A stretch of DNA of 64,000 nt from Gammaproteobacteria bacterium (GCA_022071965.1 JAJVIQ010000017.1:18158-82157), one strand, 5' to 3'; positions 42,714-51,352 are shown, numbered from the stretch's first letter. Made by a program: numbers and translations. Notes: generated by a model from the sequence alone, not told the origin.

Positions 42714-43067
42714 ATGATCACTCGCGATTTTGCAGACGAGTTTTCGAAACAGTGGATCGAGGCGTGGAACCGTCACGACCTCGATAGGGTCCTTTCGCAC
42801 TACACGGACGACTTCGAGATGTCCTCGCCCTATATTGTAAAAATTGCGGGTGAAGCATCCGGCACGCTGAAGGGCAAGCCGGCGATAGGCGCGTATTGGG
42901 GCAGCGCGCTGGAGAGGTTGCCTGCGCTCAGATTCGAACTGGTCGAGTCCCTGATCGGGATTGAGAGCATCACGCTTTACTATCGCGGTGCACGCGGTAT
43001 CGCCGCGGAGGTATTCTTCTTCAACGCGCAGGGAAAAGTGTTCAAGGCCTGTGCTCATTACGCGTAA
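42714..43067 (+). CDS. SnoaL-like / NTF2-fold protein
   Basis: The 117-aa protein is a single NTF2-like domain: FSKQWIEAWNRHDLDRVLSH, YTDDFEMSSPY, GTLKGKPAIGAYWGSALERL and the last strands RGIAAEVFFFNAQGKVFKAC. This pattern is typical of SnoaL-like proteins, which range from isomerases and hydrolases to non-enzymatic binding proteins, so no function is assigned. The ATG at 42714 has caggggg upstream; a TTG at 42711 directly precedes it. It is a stand-alone accessory gene. Confidence 0.85.
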   Translation: MITRDFADEFSKQWIEAWNRHDLDRVLSHYTDDFEMSSPYIVKIAGEASGTLKGKPAIGAYWGSALERLPALRFELVESLIGIESITLYYRGARGIAAEVFFFNAQGKVFKACAHYA

Positions 43068-43718
43068 ACATCCTTCCCCACTCGTTGGCGGCAGGTGCCC
43101 CTGGCGGGTCACGGCCGGCGCCCGGGCGCCGGGCCGCTTCGAGTATGACGAACTTGGATTGATCACCGGGTTGCAGGACTCTCTCTCGGGCGGGGGGGCC
43201 TTGTGGCGGCGCGACCATGAACCGTGGTCATGGTCCTTGGAGCGCGACGCCGAGAGGATTCGATCCGCTCCTCATCCGGCGTGGATCGCCGGCAAGTGGC
43301 TCGGGGTCGATCTCCGCCGGGTCGATCAATGGGTGATGATCAGCGCCGGCGGCCCCTGAGACCCGAACGTCAGACAGCCCCGGGGGGAGTGCGCCTGCAG
43401 GTGGTACCGGGCCGATCACCCCAATGAATACGACGTGCAGGGCCTTCTGCCCTCATGCCCGAATCGCGGGCTGCCTTTCGGGGAGGCCCAGGAACGCGTT
43501 TCCTGCCGGTGTCGCCACTGTTCACGCTGACCGTGTGCCCGGCGCGCGCAGAGCTCGCCGCGGGCGGGATTCACCGGCCTACGTCCGGCGTTCGTCGCGA
43601 ACGTCGGGCGCCAACGGACGGACCGTGGGCTATCGGGTCCAACGCGGCGGACGTTCGACATTTGTTCCGGTCTGCGGGACACTGATGCGCGGGTCACATA
43701 CCCGGGATCGGTTTGCGA
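43068..43718. other. Gene-poor region with a perfect inverted repeat
   Basis: No recognisable gene lies in this 650-bp stretch. A frame ending at 43359 contains GKWLGVDLRRVDQWVMISAG and looks weakly protein-like, but has no start context or family match, so it may be a decayed gene. An inverted repeat GACCATGA (43213-43220) / TCATGGTC (43228-43235) with a 7-nt loop lies within it. Confidence 0.5.
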
Positions 43719-44513
43719 GTGGACGAATGGCCGCGCTATGAGGCTTTGGTTGCGAAGCGCTGGGAGTACTACCGCCCGCGTTTCGAGAGGTTCGCGCGCG
43801 GTGAGCGGCTGTCCTGGAACTGGGCGGCATTTGTGGCCACCCTGGCGTGGTTGCGCTACCGCAGGCTGTATGGGTGGTCGTGGGTCTATTTCTTCGTTTC
43901 GACACCGTTCCTGCTGGCCGTCTTTTTCGTGGGCGTTCTTGCCGGCGATTCATGCGAGCGAGCGCTTGACCCCACCCCGGGCCGGATTGTCGGCCTGACT
44001 GTCCTCACGCTGCTCTGCCTGGGATGGATCCTTCCGCCGCTTGTTGCTGATTATCTGTACTTCATGCACGTGCAAGCCTCCATCGGGAAGAACGCCGGAG
44101 GCACGCGCACTGGCGGGGCCGTGGGCGCCCTGGCGATGCAGGCACTGGTGCTGATCGGATCTGCCGTCGCCGCGCCGGGCTACGCGGTCTATACGCACCG
44201 GGCCATGGTCGCGGAAGGTCTGCTGCTGGCAGGTGCCGCGAAGGTTGCAATACAGGAGTATCTGAGCGAGCACCAACGTCTGCCAGCACGGATCGATGAG
44301 GTGACCAAGGAAGTCTCGAACAGGCATGGGGACCGGCTCGTGGTCGAATCCGATGGAACCATCAAAGTGATCTTCGGGGACAGGAGCAGAAAACTGTCCG
44401 GTCACAGTGTGTCATTCGTTCCGGAGAAGAAGGATGGCCGAATTGTCGATTGGGTTTGCGGCAGCAAGGATCTCCCTGACCGGTGCCTGCCAGCCGGCTG
44501 TCGTCAGTCTTGA
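43719..44513 (+). CDS. DUF2628 protein fused to a type IV pilin-like domain
   Basis: The 264-aa protein has a DUF2628 N-terminus (EYYRPRFERFARGERLSWNW, then AAFVATLAWLRYRRLYGWSW) and four membrane helices to about residue 165. The C-terminal ~95 residues resemble the globular part of a type IV pilin: a helix (AAKVAIQEYLSEHQRLPARI) followed by strands and the closing GRIVDWVCGSKDLPDRCLPA, with the paired Cys of the pilin D-loop. There is no prepilin peptidase site before the helix, so the pilin part is presented on a membrane anchor rather than assembled normally. The start is GTG 43719 or TTG 43713. Confidence 0.78.
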   Translation: MDEWPRYEALVAKRWEYYRPRFERFARGERLSWNWAAFVATLAWLRYRRLYGWSWVYFFVSTPFLLAVFFVGVLAGDSCERALDPTPGRIVGLTVLTLLCLGWILPPLVADYLYFMHVQASIGKNAGGTRTGGAVGALAMQALVLIGSAVAAPGYAVYTHRAMVAEGLLLAGAAKVAIQEYLSEHQRLPARIDEVTKEVSNRHGDRLVVESDGTIKVIFGDRSRKLSGHSVSFVPEKKDGRIVDWVCGSKDLPDRCLPAGCRQS

Positions 44514-44995
44514 TCGTCCCGGGAATGCATGCCGATTGCCTTGTGCCCGACCGCGCGTTCGAGCGGACCGCCCGCCTGCGGGGCAGACGGGCACACTGGC
44601 AACTCTGCCGCACGGGAGCGGCTCAACGTCAGGGCGCTTCCATTACGGCTTACCGCTGACCGCCCTTCGAAAGAACAGCGGGAGCACGATCCAGGGATGC
44701 ATGCGTTTGCGATGTCAGCTGCAATGAGCGGTGCATGTCCTATGGCTGCTGGAACACTCCGAGGGGCTGCCGCCCGGACCAAAGTTCAAACCCCTGCAGA
44801 CAGGCTTCGTGCCGATGATATCGTACGCGTTGATGACCCCTGCCCCCGTCAGTTCCGCCGTTCGGGCCCAGGCTGCCAGGAACCAGGCTGCCAGGAACCA
44901 GGCTGCCAGGAACCAGGCGGAGACCGCGATCGAATGTCGAAAGTCGGTTCCGGGCGCCCTCGTCCCGATCGTGAGCATCTGCGCCATCATTGCGT
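44514..44995. other. Intergenic region with short tandem repeats
   Basis: No supported gene is visible in 482 bp. A frame from 44731 to 45009 runs through the tandem repeat and encodes repeated QAARN units, but has no family match and overlaps the next gene, so it is not called. The only clear structure is the 15-bp tandem repeat listed separately. Confidence 0.5.
44869..44918 (+). repeat. 15-bp perfect tandem repeat, three copies plus a partial
   Basis: The unit caggctgccaggaac occurs at 44869-44883, 44884-44898 and 44899-44913 without any change, followed by cagg at 44914. The perfect identity suggests recent expansion. The length is a multiple of three, so a frame through it stays open. 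Confidence 0.9.
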
Positions 44996-45484
44996 ATGAG
45001 CTTGTCTAACGCAGTTCGCGGCGTGGCGTTGCTCGAAGCAACCAAGGGAAGCCTGGTCATACTCGCCGGTTTCGGGCTGTTATCAATGATTCATCATGAC
45101 GTCCAACGGGTCGCGGAGCGACTGGTCGCACATGCGCACCTCGATCCGGCCGCCCACTATCCCCGGATCTTCGTTGACATGGCGAGTCAGCTGACCGACG
45201 GTCGCCTGTTGCTGCTTGCGGCCGGGGCCGCCGTCTACGCGAGCGCGCGGCTCATCGAGGCCTACGGGCTCTGGTTCGAGCGGCGCTGGGCCGAATGGCT
45301 CGCCGCGCTGAGCGGTGCCGTTTACGTCCCGTTCGAGCTTGTCGAGCTCTGGGATCGCACCACGTGGCTGAGCCTCGGGCTCCTGCTGATCAATGCGGCA
45401 GTCGTGGGAGTCATGGTATACAGCGTATTTCAGGCACGCTGCGGGGGTTTGGAAGCCGCGGTCCAGCTGCGGGGCCGAAGGTGA
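44996..45484 (+). CDS. DUF2127 family membrane protein
   Basis: Small membrane protein of unknown function. The 162-aa sequence starts MSLSNAVRGVALLEATKGSL and has four membrane helices. RLIEAYGLWFERRWAEWLAA is the conserved DUF2127 motif (A-EayGLw..r.WaeWla) in the middle, and YVPFELVELWDRTTW follows before the last helix. The length fits the family. The ATG at 44996 is used over the in-frame TTG at 44990. It is a lone accessory gene. Confidence 0.88.
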   Translation: MSLSNAVRGVALLEATKGSLVILAGFGLLSMIHHDVQRVAERLVAHAHLDPAAHYPRIFVDMASQLTDGRLLLLAAGAAVYASARLIEAYGLWFERRWAEWLAALSGAVYVPFELVELWDRTTWLSLGLLLINAAVVGVMVYSVFQARCGGLEAAVQLRGRR

Positions 45485-45665
45485 CGCGCGGCGGCAGCGT
45501 CGTCGGGGGGAGCGTTCAAGGCCCTCGTTCGCGCTGCCGTAGGCCCGAATACATCCGGGGATGGACGGTGAGCGCCGACAAGCCGTTCCATAGGCCGGCC
45601 TCGCGACGCTCGGCCGCCCCGGAACGCGGGCCTCGGACCGCGCTAGCGGCGCAACCGGAGCTACA

Positions 45666-46112
45666 ATGACCATGCCGGCGACTGCCAGGTTCCGCCTCCA
45701 CGCCGAGAAGTCGGGCGGCTTTACCTCCAGCACGACATGCACGGTGGGAGACGTGCCTGGGCACGAGATCGCCCAACGCGTGTCCTCGCTCCATGTCACT
45801 AGCGATCACCCGGACTTCGACGGCTTTTTTACAACCAACTTCGTCCAGGCCGACGAAGTCGATGGAGTCGGCGCCTTCTGGGGCTATGCGCTGTGGCCGT
45901 TGCCTGCCGGTGAGTCGCTGTACATCAGGTTTCGGAGCAATACCCGTCGGGAGGTGGAGCCTGACGGTTCCTGGAGGTCTGCCTTCGAAGGCACGCTCGA
46001 GTTTCTCTCGGGCACGGGAAAGTACGAGCGCATTGCCGGCTCAGCCCATTACATCGGCGCCGCCACGGCCGCGGGTTCCTACTGGGATGCGAATGTCGAT
46101 ATCACCTACTGA
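45666..46112 (+). CDS. Small beta-barrel protein (DUF3224/AOC-barrel-like)
   Basis: The 148-aa protein is rich in beta-strand pattern and has no signal peptide or membrane segment. The end GTLEFLSGTGKYERIAGSAH followed by YWDANVDITY resembles the closing strands of allene oxide cyclase-like barrels (DUF3224 type), in which a G-TG-F/Y...aG motif recurs. The function is unknown. The start at 45666 lacks a strong Shine-Dalgarno, and ATG 45672 is an alternative. The assignment to this fold is tentative. Confidence 0.7.
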   Translation: MTMPATARFRLHAEKSGGFTSSTTCTVGDVPGHEIAQRVSSLHVTSDHPDFDGFFTTNFVQADEVDGVGAFWGYALWPLPAGESLYIRFRSNTRREVEPDGSWRSAFEGTLEFLSGTGKYERIAGSAHYIGAATAAGSYWDANVDITY

Positions 46113-46232
46113 AAGGCGGGAATACCGCGCCTGCCGGTCGCGAATGCGGGCCGAACCTTCGTTGCACGCGATCCGCCATGGCGGGCCGCGCCCGCTCGCG
46201 CACGCGGGGGGGACTCCGTTGTCAGGGCACCG

Positions 46233-46868
46233 ATGAAGGCGCGGCGCCTTCGGCTCGCCGTACTCGCCTCCGGGGAGGGAACGACCCTCGAGGCAATCGC
46301 GTCGGCATCGGGCTCGGGCTCGCTGGCCGCCGATGTTGTGCTCGTGATGAGCAACAACCGGGATTCAGGTGCTCTGCGGCGAGCGCGGGATCGCGGGATC
46401 CCCGCGGCTCATCTCAGCGGCACGACGCATCCGGCCCCGGACGACCTGGACCGCGCGATGCTCGACGTGCTCGTTGGAGCGGATGTCGAGCTCATCGTAT
46501 TGGCCGGCTTTCTGAAGAAGATCGGTCCTCGTGTGCTGGCGGCGTTCGAAGGCCGGATCATCAACACACATCCGGCCCTCCTGCCGAAGTTCGGCGGGCG
46601 TGGCATGTATGGCCGCCGCGTACACGAGGCCGTGCTCGCTGCGGGAGAAGAGGTGTCGGGCGTCACGATTCACCTCGTCACCGCCGGCTACGACGAGGGT
46701 CCGGTCATTGGCCGGGCAGAGGTGCCGGTCCTTCCGACCGATACGGTGGAGACGTTGGCCGGGAGGGTCCAGGCGGAAGAAAAGGCCCTGCTCGTGCGTA
46801 CGATCCACGAGTGGGCTCGCACCCGGCGAGCCGCCGCGCCCGATGGCGTCCCGGCCCGTGGTGTGTGA
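46233..46868 (+). CDS. Phosphoribosylglycinamide formyltransferase-like protein (PurN family)
   Basis: GAR transformylase-type fold. The 211-aa protein has the N-terminal RLAVLASGEGTTLEAIASAS (normally GSGSNLQ or GxGTN in PurN), the catalytic Asn and His in IINTHPALLPKFGGRGMYGR, and the catalytic Asp in VTAGYDEGPVIGRAEVPV. The FGGRGMYG stretch matches the subgroup with FGGKGMYG rather than the E. coli type (KYPGLHTH). No purM lies nearby, and the accessory setting suggests a transferred paralogue rather than the housekeeping copy. It could act on another formyl acceptor. Confidence 0.85.
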   Translation: MKARRLRLAVLASGEGTTLEAIASASGSGSLAADVVLVMSNNRDSGALRRARDRGIPAAHLSGTTHPAPDDLDRAMLDVLVGADVELIVLAGFLKKIGPRVLAAFEGRIINTHPALLPKFGGRGMYGRRVHEAVLAAGEEVSGVTIHLVTAGYDEGPVIGRAEVPVLPTDTVETLAGRVQAEEKALLVRTIHEWARTRRAAAPDGVPARGV

Positions 46869-46962
46869 GGCTGGCTTCGTCGGCGGTTGGAGCCCGGCTC
46901 AGCTGATGACAGCCGCGGAGCCCTGACGTTCGGCGACGGCGGCGGTGAACAGGGGAAATGCC

Positions 46963-47331
46963 ATGCTCGAGCACGAACTTGATACCGCACATTCCATCCT
47001 GATCGTGCGGCCCAGGACCGCGCTCGCCGCGCGCGATTTCGCGGCGCTCGCCGGCGCAGTTGATCCGCACATCCAGGCGACCGGCGGTCTTGCGGGAATC
47101 GTAATCGATACTCCGTCGTTCCCGGGGTGGGAGGGGCTCGGGGCCATGATGGCGCATCTCCGGTTCGTGCGCGATCACCATCGGCGCGTCAGGAAAGTGG
47201 CCATCGTTACCGATTCCGCCGTTGGCGGTGTGGCCGAGCATCTGGCTTCGCACTTCGTTTCGGCCGAGATCAGGCGTTTCCATTCAGGGGAGGTGGAGGC
47301 CGCGAAGCAGTGGATCCTGGCCGATCCGTGA
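46963..47331 (+). CDS. SpoIIAA-like (STAS-fold) protein
   Basis: The 122-aa protein is a single SpoIIAA-like/STAS-type domain: LEHELDTAHSILIVRPRTAL at the start, then GGLAGIVIDTPSFPGWEGLG and VRKVAIVTDSAVGGVAEHLA. This family (formerly DUF3478) is widespread in proteobacteria; some members bind lipids or small ligands, but no function is established. The ATG at 46963 has agggga upstream and is preferred over GTG 46945. Confidence 0.87.
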   Translation: MLEHELDTAHSILIVRPRTALAARDFAALAGAVDPHIQATGGLAGIVIDTPSFPGWEGLGAMMAHLRFVRDHHRRVRKVAIVTDSAVGGVAEHLASHFVSAEIRRFHSGEVEAAKQWILADP

Positions 47332-47610
47332 GCGATCGATCCTTCCGGCGGCCGCCGCGCGCCCCGGCCGCGATGGGTGGTGGCCGGATCGGGCGCTGCC
47401 TCTGGCCGGGGGGGGTGCGCTGCTCGCGACCACGGTGGCGAGATTCGAGGCTTCTTTGCCTCGCTGTCGCGAGGGGAAGAGCGAGCCTGACCCAGACTCA
47501 GGACGGGCCGCTGAAAGTTGCGCCCGTTGGGATGCGCGGTGCAATTGCGCGCCGCGGATGAAGGATTGCCCGGCGCCTCGTCGAGACCTGGAAAAGCGAG
47601 GTTGACGCAG

Positions 47611-48102
47611 ATGCTTCGAAAGGTGGTCTCGGGCGGACAGACGGGCGTTGACAGAGCCGCACTTGACGCCGCGCTGGAAGATGGCATGGAGACGGGCGGC
47701 TGGTGCCCGCTGGGGCGCCGGGCCGAGGACGGCGAGATCTGCAGAGAGTACCAGCTCGTTGAAACGGAGAGCGCGAGCTACTCGCGAAGAACGAAGCTCA
47801 ACGTACGGGATTCCGACGGGACGCTCGTGCTCAACATGGGGAAGATTGATGGCGGAACGGCGGAGACGGTGAAGCACGCGGAGCGGATGGGCAAACCATG
47901 CCTGATCGTCGCTCTGGACCAGGCCGCGGACACTTCGTCGGTGAACGCGTGGCTCTCGCGGCACAATGTGCGGATCCTCAACGTGGCGGGACCGCGGGAA
48001 AGCAGGCGGCCCGGCATCTATCGCGAGGCGCTGCTCTTCATGAGGCGGGTGATGAAGCAACACAGGACCGGAAAATGCACCACGAATCAAGGCGACGCAT
48101 AA
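47611..48102 (+). CDS. SLOG-like Rossmann protein (putative molybdenum carrier family)
   Basis: The 163-aa protein starts MLRKVVSGGQTGVDRAALDA, a glycine-rich nucleotide-binding loop of the SLOG superfamily (YpsA, LOG, DprA relatives). It continues with ETGGWCPLGRRAEDGEICRE and LVLNMGKIDGGTAETVKHAE, the pattern annotated as putative molybdenum carrier. SLOG proteins bind nucleotides or nucleotide-derived ligands, and several are predicted sensors in bacterial conflict systems. It is followed 3 bp later by a nuclease-like gene, so the two are co-translated. The ATG at 47611 begins the family core; the upstream extension is not conserved. Confidence 0.85.
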   Translation: MLRKVVSGGQTGVDRAALDAALEDGMETGGWCPLGRRAEDGEICREYQLVETESASYSRRTKLNVRDSDGTLVLNMGKIDGGTAETVKHAERMGKPCLIVALDQAADTSSVNAWLSRHNVRILNVAGPRESRRPGIYREALLFMRRVMKQHRTGKCTTNQGDA

Positions 48103-48105
48103 TCC

Positions 48106-48666
48106 ATGCATCGCGTTGACGCCACCGACTTCTGGAAGTGGGCGTATTCCGACTTCCTCTCCAACGCGCAGCGTGGCGTGTTGGCGGAGTACATCGTGGC
48201 CATGGCGGCAGGCTGTACCGACAGACCACGTGTCGAGTGGGATGCCTGCGACCTCCGGGCCCCTTCGGGGATGAAGATCGAGGTCAAATGCGGAGCGTAC
48301 CTGCAGTCCTGGGAGCAGAAGACCCACAGCGCGATCCGGTTCGACATCGCGCCGAAGAGGGGTTGGAACGCCACCACCAATGAATATGCGCAGGTAGCGA
48401 GCAGGTCTTCGCACGTATACGTATTCTGCGTCTTCGCGGCCGAGGAGAAGTCGACCGCAGAGCCGCTGAACCTCGATGAGTGGATATTCCTCGCATGCCC
48501 GACCCGCACGCTGGACGAGCGGTTCGGGAATCAGAAATCCGTGCGGTTGCGCGCCCTGGAGGCCCTGGACCTGCCGCGGCTCGGCTTTGAGGCGCTCCGG
48601 CGGGAACTCGTTCGCATGGCGACCGACACCTCGTTTGCGGGCGATCATCCAAGATGGGCCGATTGA
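48106..48666 (+). CDS. Putative PD-(D/E)XK-fold nuclease-like protein
   Basis: The 186-aa protein has features of a restriction-endonuclease-like fold. A helix with a Glu (NAQRGVLAEYIVAMAAG) comes first. Then comes an acidic strand (RVEWDACDLRAPSGMKIEVK) supplying Asp and the E-x-K pair, followed by CGAYLQSWEQKTHSAIRFDI. The second half has VYVFCVFAAEEKS and LDEWIFLACPTRTLDER, as in stand-alone nuclease families. No DNA-binding extension is seen. It begins 3 bp after the SLOG-like gene and ends 40 bp from the tRNA-Gln 3' end. Function is inferred from motif spacing only. Confidence 0.75.
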   Translation: MHRVDATDFWKWAYSDFLSNAQRGVLAEYIVAMAAGCTDRPRVEWDACDLRAPSGMKIEVKCGAYLQSWEQKTHSAIRFDIAPKRGWNATTNEYAQVASRSSHVYVFCVFAAEEKSTAEPLNLDEWIFLACPTRTLDERFGNQKSVRLRALEALDLPRLGFEALRRELVRMATDTSFAGDHPRWAD

Positions 48667-48706
48667 ACGGGTATCGGTGCGGGGCAGGGCTGCGATGCGG
48701 CTTGAT

Positions 48707-48780
<74 letters not shown>

Positions 48781-48872
48781 GTGGGTACGGCGCGAGGTTA
48801 CTGCATTGTGTTCGCCCTTTGACCGGCCATCGGCGACCGGATTCCATCAGGCATACAGGATCTGGACCAACG

Positions 48873-48895
48873 CCGGCGCGGGTTGCCCGCGCCGG
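48873..48895 (-). terminator. Hairpin downstream of rpsI
   Basis: A perfect 10-bp stem CCGGCGCGGG / CCCGCGCCGG with a 3-nt loop lies 14 bp after the rpsI stop. The following bases are not T-rich, so termination efficiency is uncertain, but the position fits the end of the rplM-rpsI operon. Confidence 0.55.
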
Positions 48896-48908
48896 TACCA
48901 CGATACGA

Positions 48909-49301
48909 TTAGCGCTTGGAGTACTGCGGACGACGGCGCGCCTTGTGCAGGCCGACCTTCTTGCGCTCGACCTCGCGGGAGTCGCGAGTCACGTAACCGG
49001 CGCTGCGCAGCGGGCTGCGCAGGGTCTCGTCGTAGGCGATGAGGGCGCGGGCAATCCCGAGACGGATGGCGCCGGCCTGGCCGGAGCCGCCGCCGCCATC
49101 GACGTGGGCGTGGATGTCGAAATCGGAGGCCATGTTCACGGTCTGCAGCGGCTGGCGCACGATCATGCGCGCGGTCTGGCGACCGAAGTACTTGTCCAGG
49201 TCCCGGCCGTTGACGGTGATCTTGCCGGTGCCCTTCTGCAGGTAGACGCGCGCGGAGGAGGTCTTGCGGCGGCCGGTCGCGTAGTTGGTCTGCTGTGCCA
49301 T
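48909..49301 (-). CDS. rpsI: 30S ribosomal protein S9
   Basis: Small-subunit protein whose C-terminal tail reaches the P-site tRNA. The 130-aa protein equals E. coli S9 in length. It reads [20 protein letters not shown] at the start and [20 protein letters not shown] in the middle, and ends in the basic tail [11 protein letters not shown]. It follows rplM with a 2-bp gap on the minus strand, the universal bacterial arrangement. Confidence 0.99.
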   Translation of the reverse strand: MAQQTNYATGRRKTSSARVYLQKGTGKITVNGRDLDKYFGRQTARMIVRQPLQTVNMASDFDIHAHVDGGGGSGQAGAIRLGIARALIAYDETLRSPLRSAGYVTRDSREVERKKVGLHKARRRPQYSKR

Positions 49302-49303
49302 GC

Positions 49304-49732
49304 TTACATTTCCAGTTTCTTGGGCTGCTGGGCGCTGTGCTTGTGGTTCGGCCCGGCGTACACCTTCAGCTTCTTGAACATCGTGCGCCCCATCGGGCCC
49401 TTGGGCAGCATGCCCTTGACCGCGATCTCGATGACCTTGTGGGGCTGGCTCTGGATCATCTTCTCGAAGGACGTCTCGGTGATGCCGCCCGGGTAGCCGG
49501 AGTGCCGGTAGTACATCTTGTCGGTGGTCTTGCGGCCGGTGACCCGCACCTTCTCGGCGTTGACGACCACGATGTAGTCGCCGGTGTCGACGTGCGGCGT
49601 GAATTCCGGCTTGTGCTTGCCGCGCAGGCGACGGGCGACCTCCGTGGCCAAGCGGCCAAGCGTCTTGTTCGTGGCATCGAGCACGTACCAGTCGCGCCTG
49701 ACCTCGGCTGGTTTGGCGGAGAACGTCTTCAT
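49304..49732 (-). CDS. rplM: 50S ribosomal protein L13
   Basis: Early-assembly large-subunit protein. The 142-aa protein has the E. coli length and begins [20 protein letters not shown], followed by [20 protein letters not shown] and [15 protein letters not shown]. The ATG at 49732 gives this standard start; upstream residues in the frame are unrelated. It is the first gene of the rplM-rpsI operon. Its promoter must lie in the 289 bp shared with the divergent sulfhydrylase gene. Confidence 0.99.
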   Translation of the reverse strand: MKTFSAKPAEVRRDWYVLDATNKTLGRLATEVARRLRGKHKPEFTPHVDTGDYIVVVNAEKVRVTGRKTTDKMYYRHSGYPGGITETSFEKMIQSQPHKVIEIAVKGMLPKGPMGRTMFKKLKVYAGPNHKHSAQQPKKLEM

Positions 49733-49950
49733 GGAGATACCCTTGGAAAGGGCCGCGATCTTACGGAGCGGGGCCGGGAGTGTCAATAACTTAGCCCATC
49801 CTGGCTACGCCCCGGAGGGCATGTCCCGGACCACACGGAGACGCTCCCTCGGGCCGGCCAAGTCGCCGCCCGCGCGCATTCACGTCAACCCGCCGGGGAT
49901 GCCATCTGCACCAGGCCGGATCACGGGTGGGCAGGGTCGCCGTCCGGCTG

Positions 49951-49977
49951 ATAGGATAACCGCTGTCCTATATAAAC
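49951..49977 (+). promoter_or_regulatory. Inverted repeat at a possible -10 element upstream of the sulfhydrylase gene
   Basis: ATAGGA (49951-49956) and TCCTAT (49966-49971) form an inverted repeat with a 9-nt spacer, and the right arm runs into a -10-like TATATA/TATAAA stretch (49969-49975). Its placement 45-70 bp before the ATG at 50022 suits an operator for a sulfur-responsive regulator, but the regulator is not identifiable. Confidence 0.4.
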
Positions 49978-50021
49978 GATGCCTGCCGCCCGGCGGGCCA
50001 CATCCGGGGAGATACAAGAGC

Positions 50022-51293
50022 ATGAAAATCGAGACCCTGTGTGTCCACGCGGGCTTCGCGCCCGACCCGACCACCAAGGCCGTGGCGACACCCATCTACC
50101 AGACCACGTCCTATGCCTTCGACGACACCCAGCACGGGGCGGATCTCTTCGATCTGAAGGTCAAGGGCAACATCTACACCCGCATCATGAACCCGACCTG
50201 GGACGTGCTCGAGCAGCGGCTCGCGGCGATGGAGGGGGGGATCGCCGGCCTGGCGCTCGCCTCCGGGCAGGCGGCCGTCACCTACTCGATCATGACGATC
50301 ACCGAGGCCGGCGACAATATCGTCGCGGCCAGCACCCTCTACGGCGGCACCTACAACCTCTTCGCCCACACCCTGCCGCAATTCGGCATCCAGGTGAAGT
50401 TCGCCGACTACCGCGACCCGGACGCCTTCGAGAAGCTCATCGACGGCCGCACCAAGGCCCTCTACTGCGAGTCGATCGGGAATCCGCTCGGCAACATCAC
50501 CGATTTCGAGAAGCTGGCCGAGATCGCCCACAGGCATGGCGTGCCGCTCATCGTCGACAATACCGTGCCGACGCCTTACCTCTGCCGCCCGTTCGAGCAC
50601 GGCGCCGACATCGTCGTGCACTCGCTCACCAAGTACCTGGGCGGCCACGGCAGCACCATCGGCGGCATGATCGTCGACTCCGGCAGGTTTCCCTGGGTCG
50701 AGCACAAGGGGCGCTTCCGCCGCCTGAACGAGCCGGACGTCTCCTACCACGGGGTGGTCTACACCGAGGCGCTGGGGCCGGCGGCGTACATCGGCCGCGC
50801 GCGCGTGGTGCCGCTCAGGAACACCGGCGCGGCGCTCTCGCCGTTCAACGCCTTCCTCGTGCTGCAGGGGGTGGACACGCTGTGCCTGCGCATGGATCGC
50901 ATCTGCGAAAACACGCTGGCGGTGGCGAAATTCCTGAAGTCGCACCCGAAGGTCCCCTGGGTCAACTATGCCGGGCTGCCGGATCACAACGACAAGCCGC
51001 TCGTGGACAAGTACATGTCGGGCAAGGCCTCCGGCATCCTGACCTTCGGCGTGAAGGGCGGTGCGGCCGCCGGCGCCCGCTTCCAGGACGCGCTCAAGGT
51101 GTTCGTGCGCCTCGTGAACATCGGCGACTGCAAGTCGCTCGCCTGCCACCCGGCCAGCACCACGCACCGGCAGCTCTCGCCGGAGGAGCTGGCGAAGGCG
51201 GGTGTCAGCGAGGACATGGTGCGATTGTCGCTCGGCATCGAGCACATCGACGATCTGATCGCCGACATCGATCAGGCGCTGAAGGCGGCCTGA
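50022..51293 (+). CDS. metY: O-acetylhomoserine aminocarboxypropyltransferase (sulfhydrylase)
   Basis: PLP enzyme of the Cys/Met metabolism family that makes homocysteine (or methionine) directly from O-acetylhomoserine and sulfide or methanethiol. The 423-aa protein begins [20 protein letters not shown], a typical MetY start, and has the PLP Lys in [38 protein letters not shown] and [18 protein letters not shown] are family motifs. The length (about 425-430 aa) favours MetY over the shorter MetB/MetC enzymes. The gene is a single unit with tacaagag as Shine-Dalgarno. Confidence 0.92.
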   Translation: MKIETLCVHAGFAPDPTTKAVATPIYQTTSYAFDDTQHGADLFDLKVKGNIYTRIMNPTWDVLEQRLAAMEGGIAGLALASGQAAVTYSIMTITEAGDNIVAASTLYGGTYNLFAHTLPQFGIQVKFADYRDPDAFEKLIDGRTKALYCESIGNPLGNITDFEKLAEIAHRHGVPLIVDNTVPTPYLCRPFEHGADIVVHSLTKYLGGHGSTIGGMIVDSGRFPWVEHKGRFRRLNEPDVSYHGVVYTEALGPAAYIGRARVVPLRNTGAALSPFNAFLVLQGVDTLCLRMDRICENTLAVAKFLKSHPKVPWVNYAGLPDHNDKPLVDKYMSGKASGILTFGVKGGAAAGARFQDALKVFVRLVNIGDCKSLACHPASTTHRQLSPEELAKAGVSEDMVRLSLGIEHIDDLIADIDQALKAA

Positions 51294-51352
51294 GGCCGGC
51301 GTGAAGCAGGGCAATCGCCACGGCAGGCGTATACATCGAAGCGGGGTGAGTC

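Noticed and set aside
42961..43359. Open frame continuing past the SnoaL-like gene
   Set aside because: It overlaps that gene in another frame; the tail looks weakly protein-like but has no start or family support.
44869..44918. Tandem repeat considered as a CRISPR or iteron array
   Set aside because: Units are contiguous 15-mers without spacers, and no Cas or replication gene is nearby.
44731..45009. 92-codon frame through the tandem repeat
   Set aside because: No family match, weak start context and overlap with the DUF2127 gene; left uncalled.
49733..50021. SAM or SAH riboswitch upstream of the sulfhydrylase gene
   Set aside because: No aptamer consensus was visible by eye; only an inverted repeat near the -10 was found.
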